Source: Bacillus amyloliquefaciens DSM 7 = ATCC 23350 (lineage in GTDB: Bacteria; Bacillota; Bacilli; Bacillales; Bacillaceae). Taken from it: a stretch of DNA of 64,000 nt. Positions 29,515-38,430 of this stretch are shown piece after piece. A model generated the notes under the pieces. The model did not search any database. It was not told where the DNA came from and was given only the letters and a program-made list of their open reading frames with translations. The translations under genes were made by a program, and so were the position numbers. Within the stretch, counting starts at the first letter, position 1. Every line of letters begins with the position of its first letter. The stretch covers positions 177,501 through 241,500 of the forward strand of contig NC_014551.1 of the NCBI RefSeq assembly GCF_000196735.1. Direction: 5' to 3'.

Positions 29515-30344
29515 ATGTTACCCAAATATAATCCCAATAATCCGAGTCTATTAGAATCGATAGTTTGTTTTACTGATATTTTAGGTTTTCAAGTTTAATT
29601 ATAAACACACCTAACCTACAGTCTGGAAATCACTTACTTAAAGATCTTCATAAAATTCTTACAAAACAATATGCGTTAATGAGAGAGATGAACCCATATG
29701 GTCATTTTAAAACATTTACTGACAATGTCATACTAGCATATCCAAGATTTGAAGATGGTGAAGGGCAATCAGGTAATTTGTTTATGTCATTTATTGATTA
29801 CCAATTAGAGATGACATTAAATGGGTATTTCTTACGTGGCGGTATTGATTTAGGAGATTACTATGGTGATGATGATTTTGCTTATGGACCAGCGTTAATT
29901 GAAGCACATGATTTAGAAAGTAGTAAGGCAATTTATCCTAGAATTATTTTAAGTGATGAAATGATTAAAATGGTATCGCAACACCTGGGCTATTATGGTT
30001 CTGCATCATATGCTCCACAGAATTCACATTTATTAATAGATGAAGATGATAAAGTTTTTGTTAATTATTTGTATGGACTACATGAAATATATAACACGAC
30101 TGAAGATATCATGGAATATATTCAAAAAATTCAAAGTCACAAAGATATTATTTTAACTAAATTGAACCACTTCAAAAGCGATAAAAAACTTTATTCTAAA
30201 TACGAGTGGGTAGCTCAATATCATAATTATTACTGTGATGAGTATTTTGAAAAGAATGCAATTCAACAATTCAATTTGAAAATACCTAGTATACAGACAC
30301 GTAATTTTTCTAGAATAGCTATAAGTGATTTAATACTTATTTAA
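29515..30344 (+). pseudogene. Class III nucleotide cyclase-like gene, one-base frameshift
   Basis: Reading starts at ATG 29515 with SD AGGCGGAG. It runs to FTDILGF, then hits a stop at 29596. One extra T in the run at 29586-29589 would join it to a frame reading SSLIINTPNL and then on to 30344 (about 276 residues in all). The joined protein has the layout of class III cyclase domains: first metal Asp in FTDILGF, second in KTFTDNVILAYP, then RGGIDLGDYYG and ALIEAHDLES. Bacterial defence cyclases of the Pycsar type belong to this superfamily, but no TIR or membrane effector is adjacent. If the missing T is real, translation could restart only at ATG 29679, without the first Asp. Confidence 0.65.
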
Positions 30345-30368
30345 ATTTAGGAAGAAGCTAAAGATAGA

Positions 30369-30748
30369 ATGTCCAAGCGAAAACGTTCGCCCTCTATTGG
30401 TAAGAAATATAAAGAAGGTTTCGGATAAGGTTAGGGGCTAATTATAAGCCGTGGGTGACAATTCAAGATGTACCTTCATTGGGTCACGTTACACGTACTT
30501 CTATTTGTTAGAATATTACGATTTGGTAATTGATATACGTGAACAATATCCACTGCTATCTGTTGAAGAAACAATCGTTATTGCAGATGAGAGTTTGAAG
30601 GAGTTTTCTGGTTTGTTTATTTGAGTGATGGTGTTACTGAAAGGAAGTATGTGATTGCTGAGTTCAAGCTATTTCCAAATAAGAAGTCAGCATGATTGAA
30701 GTAGAACGTGAAGACAGAGCATTTTTCAACTTTAATATGTTTCATTAA
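30369..30748 (+). pseudogene. tnsA: tnsA remnant (Tn7 transposition endonuclease)
   Basis: Pieces in three frames reproduce TnsA in order: MSKRKRSP...KKYKEGFG followed by stops at 30426 and 30432 (in place of Gln and Glu), then YKPWVTIQDVPSLG in another frame, then LEYYDLVIDIREQYPLL and EETIVIADES in a third, then ERKYVIAEFK and finally IEVERED. Several frameshifts, two nonsense changes and an internal deletion make it non-functional. TnsA is the PD-(D/E)XK nuclease that cuts the 5' ends of Tn7-like elements. The region 30345-30853 holds no intact gene. Confidence 0.8.
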
Positions 30749-30853
30749 TAACCAGCAGAATAAAAGCTATTGTTATCCTCAAATTTTAAGTGGATTAATT
30801 GATAGTCATAGAACTAAAGTAATAATCAGAAAAATTTACTAAGAGGTAATGTT

Positions 30854-33800
30854 ATGTATAAAGATATAGCAATTAATTGGGATGTGTTTCAATATAAATT
30901 TACTGAGAAGACTAGAGATGTATTTGAATATTTAGCTTATATACTTTTTTGTCATGAGTTTAAAATCGAAACAGGAATATTTAGATACTTTAATCAGCCA
31001 TATGTGGAAACTTTACCTGTAACAACTGAAGAAGGATGTATTGGATTTCAGGCGAAATATTACGATGCAGGCACTAGTATTGCTGATAAAAAAACAGAAT
31101 TAAAAAATGCTATTAAGGGCGCAAAAACTAAATACCCTGAAATTGATAGATTTATAATTTATACGAATAAAGAATTGAGTGCAAGTAGTAAGAAAGATAC
31201 TGTAAAGCCTGAATATCAAACAGAAATTGAAGAATATGGACTTGAGAGAGATATTCTTGTGGAATGGAGAGTCAAAAGTAATTTCGAGATAATGTTAATG
31301 AGACCCGAATTGGAACTTATTAGAGATTATTTTTTTAATCCAGATTCAGGAATTAAAGGGTACTTAGCTCAAGTTAAACTTCATAGTCAAAGTAAATTAG
31401 AGAATATAAAGTCAACTATAAGATATAGAGACCAAATCATTAAAATAAATAAAAATAATGATTTTGATATCCACTCTTTTTATGAGTCAGAAATTCCATG
31501 TTTAATTATTTATGGTGAGGGGGGATCAGGTAAGTCGGGCTTTGCAAAAGATTTATTAGAAAATGAAAATAGAGCTAATATCGCTTTTAAAGCGACAGAT
31601 TTTGATGTTACTACTTTTGCAGAGTTCTCAAGGAGATTTGGAGAGTATACTTTTGAAGATTATTTAAAGCTTTTCCAAGACGATGAAAATAAGGTTTGTT
31701 TGATTGATTCCACGGAAAAAGTATTAGTGATGAATAACCGAGATATATTTAATGAGTTTGTGAACTTATCGATTAAGTATGGATGGAAAATTATTTTTAC
31801 AGTAAGGACAGTACACAAGGATAATTTTATTAATACTTTTTTAAATGGGGTAAGATATCAAGAATTAAAGATAGAGACTTTGTCAAAACAAGAATTACAA
31901 TATTTATTAAAGGATTCAGATTTTCCTCTTCCGAAAGAAGAATCCTATATTAATCTAATTTGTAATTTGTTTTATCTGAATTTATATATTGAGATAGCTT
32001 GTGAAAGCGATAGCGATATTTTAACAATTGAACAATTTATAGAAAGTATATGGACGTATAAAATTAAAAATACTAATCATTATAGAGAGTTAGATATTCG
32101 TAGAGAAAAGACTATTTGTAATATTGTCCTATCTTGTGCGAATAAGGGTGTATATTACTATGAATATCAACTATATGATGATTCAGAAGCAATTGCGGCA
32201 CTCAGGGAAGATGAAATAATATTCTATGATGAAGTTATGAGAGGATATTCCTTGAGTCATGATATCTACGAAGAAATTGTATTAAAACATATATTTGAAA
32301 ATTTATATATTAAGAAAGAAGACTGTAAAAGCTTTTTTGAAGAGATTGGTGACAGTTTAGTTGTGAGAAAAAATCTTCGTTTATGGCTTAAAGATAAGTT
32401 GGTACAAAAAACTGAAGGTATTAAAGATTTTATTATAGAAGTATTTTATACAAGTAAAATTTCTTCAATTTGGCAAGATGAGATTTTGATAACTTTAATG
32501 AGCATTGAAGATAATCAAATTTCAATAAACTTTATAAAATCCATGTTAACTAGAGATGAATACAAATTATTATTCAGGGCAATATTCTTATTAAATACTA
32601 CGTGTAGAATTATAAATAATGACTTTTGGAATAAAATTTTAACTTCTGAAGAACAAAAATCTGCAAATCTTTATAGATCCACAAAGCCAACTGGAGCAGG
32701 ATGGGGTTATATTTTTAATTTCATCTATGAAAATCTAACAGCAATAGAATGGAAACCTCAAAATATAATGTTAGTTATTGAATGTTTATATAGTTGGACT
32801 TCACATAATGTAAAAGGCATTGAAACCAAACATGCATGTTTAATTGCATTATATTTATACAATAAAGTAAAAGCTGATAAATCATTAATCTATAAGTTAA
32901 ATGATAAAAAAATCGAGAAAATAAATAATGTAATATTATCAAGTGCCTGGGAAATTGACAGTGAGTTATCTATCATTGTAGAAGAGGTAACAACAGATAC
33001 AGATTTTAATCATCTGCATAAATATTATGATTTGTGTGTGCAGGGATTAACTAATGTATACAATTGTGGAAATTTAGTTGACTCGAATCCTAAATTAGTA
33101 TTTGATTTAGCAAATAAATATTGGTTTTTTAAAGACAGTATGTTTTATAGTCCACGTGAAATTGAAGATGCTTTTAAACTAAATGACTCAACTTCTCATG
33201 ATTATTATCCATCAAGTGCCTTTCAAACTCCTATATTTAGACTATTGCAGTCTAGCCCTTGGGAGACAATAGATTTTATTATAGAGTTATTCAATAAGAT
33301 AACCATAGATTACTCCAATTCGGAATTGGTCGAGAAGTATGATGAACTCTTAACAATTAAAATTAATCTATCTAATGGAAAAGAAATAGAGCAAGTAGCG
33401 AGCGAACGTTTATGGCTGATGCACAGAGGTACATATCCAGCTCCTAATTTACTTGAAAGTATCCTGATGGCGTTAGAAAGATGGTTATTACTTGTTTTGG
33501 AAGAAATACCAGGTGTTATAGAAAAGATTTGTATAAAACTATTAAGTTCTCAATCGGCAGCTCTAACATCAGTAGTAGTAAGTTTAGTGGAGGCATACCC
33601 TCAAAAGTTATTTAACATCGCATGCATATTAATTTCTTCCAAAGAGGTTTTTATATTAGATAACATCCGAGCTGTTAAAGAATTTGGTTCAAATTTTTTG
33701 AAGGGTGTAGTTCCGGCTAACAAATTGTATGAAGACGAGAGAATAAGGACCAATAATCAAGCTTTTAGAAAGAAAAGGCTAGAAGATGTAATTCTTGAGT

Positions 33801-35554
33801 ATCAATTAAATTTAGAAAAACTACCTATTGAAGTTTTAGAGAATAGAAATAAAATTTTATATAGTCAACTCGATAAAGTGTTTGAGAAAATAGAGCAATT
33901 TGAGGAAGAATATCAATTCGTATACTATAGAATGGATATCAGAAAATTAAAGCTTGATACTGATAATTTTTTCGAAAAGGATGGACACACATATGCCTCT
34001 TTGGTGACAGAACTACCTGCTTCTCTAGTTGAAATTCATAATAAAACGGAAGAGAAAAACAGAAAAATATTTAATAGAAATGATTTGTATATGTGGTCAA
34101 TTGCACGTTTTGAGCATAAAAGGGATAGTGAAAAGTATATAGACTATGAAAATAATCCTTTAAAAGCCTTAGGGGAAGCTAGAGAAATTTGGGAGAGTGA
34201 AAATAATGAATATTTTTATCTTCAGAAGTATGCTCCGATATATGTTTTCGCTATATTAATAAGGGACTATAAAGAATTAATTTCAGAAGATGACTGTCAC
34301 TACTGTAAAGATAGTATTTTAAATTTTATTGAATTGAACATTGAAAGTGGGAATGTTATTCAAACAGGAAGTGGTTTTGAAGCGGCAATTTATATTTTGC
34401 CACTAATAATTTCTAATGAAGATATGAGTGACATATCTCTAAAGAAATCTATTGAATTACTTTTAATATTAATACTAGATTCTAATAAACTAGTAATTCA
34501 AACTTTTTCAACCAAAATGTGGGAAACAAATTTTAAAATAGCATCAGGTATTTTCTGTGGTTATGTTGAATTAAAACCTCTATATGATTCAGAGGTTAGA
34601 ATATATAATGGAATTTCATCGATTGAATTTATCAATAAAAATCAACATGTAATAAATAATATTATAAAAAATGTCTATGCTATTCCTAATGATTTTTCAC
34701 ATTTAAGTTATAATTCGTTACTTAATTTAAATATGCTTTTGGCACCAACTAATGAGATTACTGTAATGAAATCAATAGAAATCGGAAAAAATATTTGGGA
34801 AATCTTATTTGAAAAACGACATAAAAGAAGAGAAGATGTTGTAGCAAATATAGAAACCGAAATGGAGTATATTAAATGGTTGGCAAAATATTTGATGTGT
34901 ATATCATTAGAGGAACAAAAGAAATTAATAAGAGCTTTTGAACCATTTATAAATAGTTGTGAAAGCTTTGAATGGCTTTTAAGAGATATTATTCTTAAAC
35001 AAGATGAAATGGATAAGTATGATGAGTTTTGGAATATATGGAATAATATTCAACCTATTATAATATCTTTATGTAAAAAAACAGAAGAAAGGGATAGAAC
35101 CGTTTCTTCAAGAGAATATCATGATGATATTCATCAAATAGTTATAACTTATTTATTTGCATTCCACTGGTGGAACGATAAGATAAAATCTTGGCATTCA
35201 TTAAAGAAGGATGACCATTTATTTTTTAGATATATAAGTTATGAATTAGGTTATAAGCCAGGTGTTTTGTATGCGATTGGAAGAGTTTTAAATACTGTTG
35301 GATATAATAATTATCTTTCACAAGGGATTGATTGGTTATATGAAATAATTAACAATAATCCGCATCTTGAACAAAAAAAGTTAGAAGTGAATACGGAATA
35401 TTATATAGAAGAGTATATGCAACGATATATTTTAGAAAATAGATTGAGTTTCAAGAAAAAACCCGCATTACGTAATAAAGTGATAGTTGTTTTGAATTTT
35501 TTGGTCAATAGAGGTTCTACAGTTAGTTATATGCTAAGGGAATCTATTGTGTAG
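30854..35554 (+). CDS. Giant nuclease-STAND NTPase protein, Avs-like defence candidate
   Basis: This is an intact 1566-residue protein starting at ATG 30854 with AGAGGTAATGTT upstream. Residues 20-160 look like a PD-(D/E)XK (Mrr/Cap4-like) nuclease, with E52 and the QxK motif Q66-A-K68 after a hydrophobic strand. Walker A is GEGGSGKS (221-228) and Walker B is VCLIDSTE (281-288). IIFTVR follows as a sensor-like strand, and LSHDIYEEIV (~467-476) resembles the winged-helix region of STAND NTPases. The remaining ~1000 residues are helical and contain no motif I recognise; they could be the sensor. This order matches Avs proteins, which bind phage proteins and then degrade DNA. The composition is strongly AT-rich. 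The family assignment is inference. Confidence 0.75.
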   Translation: MYKDIAINWDVFQYKFTEKTRDVFEYLAYILFCHEFKIETGIFRYFNQPYVETLPVTTEEGCIGFQAKYYDAGTSIADKKTELKNAIKGAKTKYPEIDRFIIYTNKELSASSKKDTVKPEYQTEIEEYGLERDILVEWRVKSNFEIMLMRPELELIRDYFFNPDSGIKGYLAQVKLHSQSKLENIKSTIRYRDQIIKINKNNDFDIHSFYESEIPCLIIYGEGGSGKSGFAKDLLENENRANIAFKATDFDVTTFAEFSRRFGEYTFEDYLKLFQDDENKVCLIDSTEKVLVMNNRDIFNEFVNLSIKYGWKIIFTVRTVHKDNFINTFLNGVRYQELKIETLSKQELQYLLKDSDFPLPKEESYINLICNLFYLNLYIEIACESDSDILTIEQFIESIWTYKIKNTNHYRELDIRREKTICNIVLSCANKGVYYYEYQLYDDSEAIAALREDEIIFYDEVMRGYSLSHDIYEEIVLKHIFENLYIKKEDCKSFFEEIGDSLVVRKNLRLWLKDKLVQKTEGIKDFIIEVFYTSKISSIWQDEILITLMSIEDNQISINFIKSMLTRDEYKLLFRAIFLLNTTCRIINNDFWNKILTSEEQKSANLYRSTKPTGAGWGYIFNFIYENLTAIEWKPQNIMLVIECLYSWTSHNVKGIETKHACLIALYLYNKVKADKSLIYKLNDKKIEKINNVILSSAWEIDSELSIIVEEVTTDTDFNHLHKYYDLCVQGLTNVYNCGNLVDSNPKLVFDLANKYWFFKDSMFYSPREIEDAFKLNDSTSHDYYPSSAFQTPIFRLLQSSPWETIDFIIELFNKITIDYSNSELVEKYDELLTIKINLSNGKEIEQVASERLWLMHRGTYPAPNLLESILMALERWLLLVLEEIPGVIEKICIKLLSSQSAALTSVVVSLVEAYPQKLFNIACILISSKEVFILDNIRAVKEFGSNFLKGVVPANKLYEDERIRTNNQAFRKKRLEDVILEYQLNLEKLPIEVLENRNKILYSQLDKVFEKIEQFEEEYQFVYYRMDIRKLKLDTDNFFEKDGHTYASLVTELPASLVEIHNKTEEKNRKIFNRNDLYMWSIARFEHKRDSEKYIDYENNPLKALGEAREIWESENNEYFYLQKYAPIYVFAILIRDYKELISEDDCHYCKDSILNFIELNIESGNVIQTGSGFEAAIYILPLIISNEDMSDISLKKSIELLLILILDSNKLVIQTFSTKMWETNFKIASGIFCGYVELKPLYDSEVRIYNGISSIEFINKNQHVINNIIKNVYAIPNDFSHLSYNSLLNLNMLLAPTNEITVMKSIEIGKNIWEILFEKRHKRREDVVANIETEMEYIKWLAKYLMCISLEEQKKLIRAFEPFINSCESFEWLLRDIILKQDEMDKYDEFWNIWNNIQPIIISLCKKTEERDRTVSSREYHDDIHQIVITYLFAFHWWNDKIKSWHSLKKDDHLFFRYISYELGYKPGVLYAIGRVLNTVGYNNYLSQGIDWLYEIINNNPHLEQKKLEVNTEYYIEEYMQRYILENRLSFKKKPALRNKVIVVLNFLVNRGSTVSYMLRESIV

Positions 35555-35625
35555 TAAAAATAGTTGAATGCTAACTTAAGATTATTATCTTTAAAAATAA
35601 ATATAAAATAGTAGGAGTGTATTTA

Positions 35626-35658
35626 ATGGTGAAATGTAAAGAATGTCAAGGCGCATGA
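35626..35658 (+). pseudogene. Truncated start of a zinc-ribbon-like gene at the island edge
   Basis: TAGGAGTGTATTTA precedes an ATG that opens MVKCKECQGA and then stops. The C-x2-C start is typical of small proteins with an N-terminal zinc ribbon. The reading breaks at the point where base composition returns to that of the core chromosome, so the gene seems to have been cut by the same junction that truncated the permease. Confidence 0.45.
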
Positions 35659-36121
35659 CAAATATGTCCTGACTTTACCGGTCAGCAGAACAAATATTGT
35701 TCAAAGTCACTATTTCTTTTATCTTTTGGTTGTTGTGATCGGGGCTGTAATATCTTATGGTATTTTCTTTGTATACAGCCTGAGTGCTGAGGAACCTGTT
35801 GACGGCATTTTGAATATTGTCTCTTTCGGAACGTTCATCGTTCTCTTTGCCGGTGCAATCGTTTATCCTCTTCTCTACATTATGGGCCCGGAAAAGTCTG
35901 ATGCGATTGTGATTGGAGGTGCAATGGGAGGGCTTTTTACTACCTTTGGATTGCAAAGTGTCGTTGGTTATGTAACAGAAAAATTACCACTGTCATTTTT
36001 GCACATAAATCCTTCTTTATATGTCCCTATTATATATATCATTATCGGCGTTATATTATATATCATTTCTTTTTTCATTGCCGCAGCTATCTATCGTAAA
36101 AAAGAATTTACAACAGGATAA
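35651..36121 (+). pseudogene. ABC-2 type permease, 5' end lost
   Basis: An open frame reads AHDKYVLTLPVSRTNIVQ and continues through about four membrane segments to 36121. LPVSR followed by a lysine/asparagine-rich turn and FFYLL is typical of ABC-2 permeases that begin some 40-60 residues earlier. The upstream part is replaced by island sequence and there is a stop at 35630. TTG 35726 could start a 131-residue fragment without ribosome site. No ATPase gene is adjacent. The base composition is that of the core genome. Confidence 0.65.
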
Positions 36122-36165
36122 GGCATGGCACGGGCTCATAAATTTACTTAAATTCCAAGCAGAAA

Positions 36166-36194
36166 GCCGCCCGCACAATGGGCGGCTGTTCTTC
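36166..36194. terminator. Terminator between the permease remnant and the secreted protein
   Basis: GCCGCCC-gcacaat-GGGCGGC is followed by TGTTCTTCT on the + strand; it lies between convergent genes. Confidence 0.7.
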
Positions 36195-36197
36195 TAA

Positions 36198-37079
36198 TTA
36201 AAACTGCGTTGTCACATCGTACTCATAATCAATCTTCAATTTTACATTTTTCATAGTTGATTTTGCTGTTGCAAGGGTGTTGTATTTAAAATTCCAGATG
36301 CTTGAGACTGAGAGGTTATCATCCAGTGTAATACCGTAATTTCCTTGTGTGGAGCTGTTTGCGAGTGCGCGGTGCCACACTTTATTTTCTTCCGACATCA
36401 TGTAGTGGCTTGTATTTCCTTGGCTTGGTGTTTGGGTTGCGGTGGTGTTGATTCTTTTCACTGTGGCGTCTCTTGGAATGCTTGTCTGTTTGGTTAAGTC
36501 GAGTCTAAGAACAGTTGAATCTGATCCATTCGGACTGAGGTTTGTATTTCCTTTATTTTCAGCTGTGCCGCTGAATGAGAAAGTCTCACTGCCGGATTTG
36601 ATTCGGTCGTAAATGGAGAGTGTAAAGTACATATCGTCAGTGTAGGAGCCGCGGGACACTTTCACGTAGAACGTCTCGTTATTTTCTTTCGCATCTGTAT
36701 TCGCATAGATAAAAGGCAGTGCCGTATCAGGATTTATCACTTCTGTGCCTTTACTGATCAGTACTTTATTTTTATTATAAATTTCAATGTCCATTCCCTT
36801 GTATTCACTTCTTGTTGAACTCCTGACATAAAGTCTTTCTCCCTTATTTGCCGTGAAAGTGAAATACGAATCTTTTTCCCCTTTTGGCAATATGGCAGTA
36901 TCAATATTTTTATATTTCCAGTAGCCTGCTGGATTGGCAGTTTCAAATGAATGATTTCCTGTAATGGCGCTTATTTGTAACGAGTTCTTTTGAGACGCAG
37001 AGGCTGAAGGTGAAGATGCAAACAATGCGCCTGATAAAACGATGACACTGACAAATAGAATCAATATACACTTCTTCAT
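36198..37079 (-). CDS. Secreted protein of unknown function
   Basis: About 293 residues from ATG 37079, which has AAAGGGGGA upstream. There is a clear Sec signal peptide (MKKCILILFVSVIVLSGALF, cleavage near SASA-SQ). The mature part is polar, beta-rich and contains a stretch resembling pre-peptidase or carbohydrate-binding beta-sandwich domains (SYFTFTANKGERLYVRS, FYVKVSRGSYTDDMYFTLSI). I do not recognise the family. The gene stands alone, with a terminator 4 bases beyond its stop, just outside the island and with core-like composition. Confidence 0.75.
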   Translation of the reverse strand: MKKCILILFVSVIVLSGALFASSPSASASQKNSLQISAITGNHSFETANPAGYWKYKNIDTAILPKGEKDSYFTFTANKGERLYVRSSTRSEYKGMDIEIYNKNKVLISKGTEVINPDTALPFIYANTDAKENNETFYVKVSRGSYTDDMYFTLSIYDRIKSGSETFSFSGTAENKGNTNLSPNGSDSTVLRLDLTKQTSIPRDATVKRINTTATQTPSQGNTSHYMMSEENKVWHRALANSSTQGNYGITLDDNLSVSSIWNFKYNTLATAKSTMKNVKLKIDYEYDVTTQF

Positions 37080-37213
37080 GGAAAAATCCCCCTTTTTGAC
37101 TACATCATACATAAAAACATTAGCTATGTAAACATTTGTTATTTAAGGTTAAAATATACTGGAAGACAGCCGATAAAAACACTAGAACATCATCTCAAGC
37201 GGAGGTTAAAAAC

Positions 37214-38380
37214 ATGCGCCTAAACGCTCGATATATAAAAAATCAAGTAATGGCTCAGCAAGTGCTTCAGCGGTATTCTTCCAAAACAAATGTGAAAGAT
37301 GCGGCAAAAGGAACGGACAGCTTATTGATTCAGGCAGGCGGGAGCCGCGATCTGAGCCAGGTGAATTATTCAACGAGCGGTGTCACTGAGAAAGGGAGCA
37401 GCCTGTCCCGTTTATATCAATCCGCAAATCAGAAAACGATGACGGATAATGGGAATGAGACGGTGATTCAAGCCAATAATCCGTATGAGTCTGAGAGTGA
37501 TATTGCGAGTAAGATTCTTAATGAGAAGTACAGCCGTATCAACGAAATCAATAAACGAAAGCCTGATCCTTTAGGTTATATTAAGGACAAATATCAGCGT
37601 GCCAATTCTCCTTATTTCAGGAGTGATTTATCGGAATCAGAGCGTCAGGCCGCTTATCATAATGAAACGGAATGGCTGTTTAAGGGGAAAGCCCAAAGCT
37701 ATGATTTTCGTGATGCGGCGTTTCGGGGTGAAACGCTCAGCGGAGAGATTGAGGGAGAAAATGAAAAGGTGTTTCAGCGCGGGCAGGTCAATCAGCAGAT
37801 TGAGATGCTTTTCCATCGGAATCATATTCAGATTCCGGAGGGCGCGAACCTTACATTTACGATATCACCGATTGATTATCTGTTAAAAGTGAGCGGAACG
37901 GACGATGAAGAGCTCACTAAGCAGATTGAAGCCGTCTTAAACTCTGGGGAAAACAGCAAAGAGCTGTTTGCGCACATCATTCGGAGCCGGAGTGATGATT
38001 CCTCGCAGTTTACGGCAGAAGCGTATGAGAAATATCAAGTTGTTCGGGAAATGTATGAGGTGACCGGCTATCATCTGAAAGACTTGCAGATCGTGAACGG
38101 AAAGTACGTCACAGAAGACGGCCGCGACCTTTTAGACGTCTATAAAGAAGCGCTGCAGCAAGATCCTTTGCTGAAACATACGGCCGCAGAAGCAGCCGCC
38201 CATTACGGACAGGGGCTCACGAAGCTGGCGAGAACGGGGTATGATGCCATTCCTGATTTGGTGCTGTCAATTGATTATAGAGACGGGTCTCTGCGTGACG
38301 TCGGCCAACGCAAGCAATACGGATCAGGGGGTACGGACTGGCTTTCTGAATGGAAACGGCAGCTGGGCGTGCGTATATAA
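37214..38380 (+). CDS. ybdO: YbdO-like cytoplasmic protein of unknown function
   Basis: About 388 residues from ATG 37214, chosen because GGAGG lies 10 bases upstream. No signal peptide or membrane segment is visible. The protein is rich in charged and Gln residues with coiled-coil-like stretches, for example around QSANQKTMTDNGNE and EINKRKPDPL. Length and position before ybxG/csgA suggest B. subtilis YbdO (DUF4885-type), but I identify it by synteny, not by a motif. The function is unknown. Confidence 0.6.
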   Translation: MRLNARYIKNQVMAQQVLQRYSSKTNVKDAAKGTDSLLIQAGGSRDLSQVNYSTSGVTEKGSSLSRLYQSANQKTMTDNGNETVIQANNPYESESDIASKILNEKYSRINEINKRKPDPLGYIKDKYQRANSPYFRSDLSESERQAAYHNETEWLFKGKAQSYDFRDAAFRGETLSGEIEGENEKVFQRGQVNQQIEMLFHRNHIQIPEGANLTFTISPIDYLLKVSGTDDEELTKQIEAVLNSGENSKELFAHIIRSRSDDSSQFTAEAYEKYQVVREMYEVTGYHLKDLQIVNGKYVTEDGRDLLDVYKEALQQDPLLKHTAAEAAAHYGQGLTKLARTGYDAIPDLVLSIDYRDGSLRDVGQRKQYGSGGTDWLSEWKRQLGVRI

Positions 38381-38385
38381 AATTA

Positions 38386-38420
38386 AAAAGCTGACGAATG
38401 GATTTCGTCAGCTTTTCTTT
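38386..38420. terminator. Bidirectional terminator after ybdO-like gene
   Basis: AAAAGCTGACGAA-tgga-TTTCGTCAGCTTTT has A and T flanks and serves both this gene and the convergent aldo/keto reductase. Confidence 0.88.
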
Positions 38421-38430
38421 ATTCGTCTTC

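Larger units (their letters stand above)
29491..35650 (+). mobile_element. Decayed Tn7-like genomic island downstream of glmS
   Basis: This 6.2-kb stretch is visibly AT-rich against its neighbours, lies at the Tn7 attachment position, and contains a TnsA remnant reading in the same direction as glmS, as in Tn7. It also holds a broken cyclase-like gene and a large nuclease-NTPase gene. No tnsB, tnsC or tnsD is found and terminal repeats could not be identified, so the element is immobile. The right edge at about 35640-35655 cuts an ABC permease gene of core composition. The left edge is uncertain (29371-29515). Confidence 0.7.
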
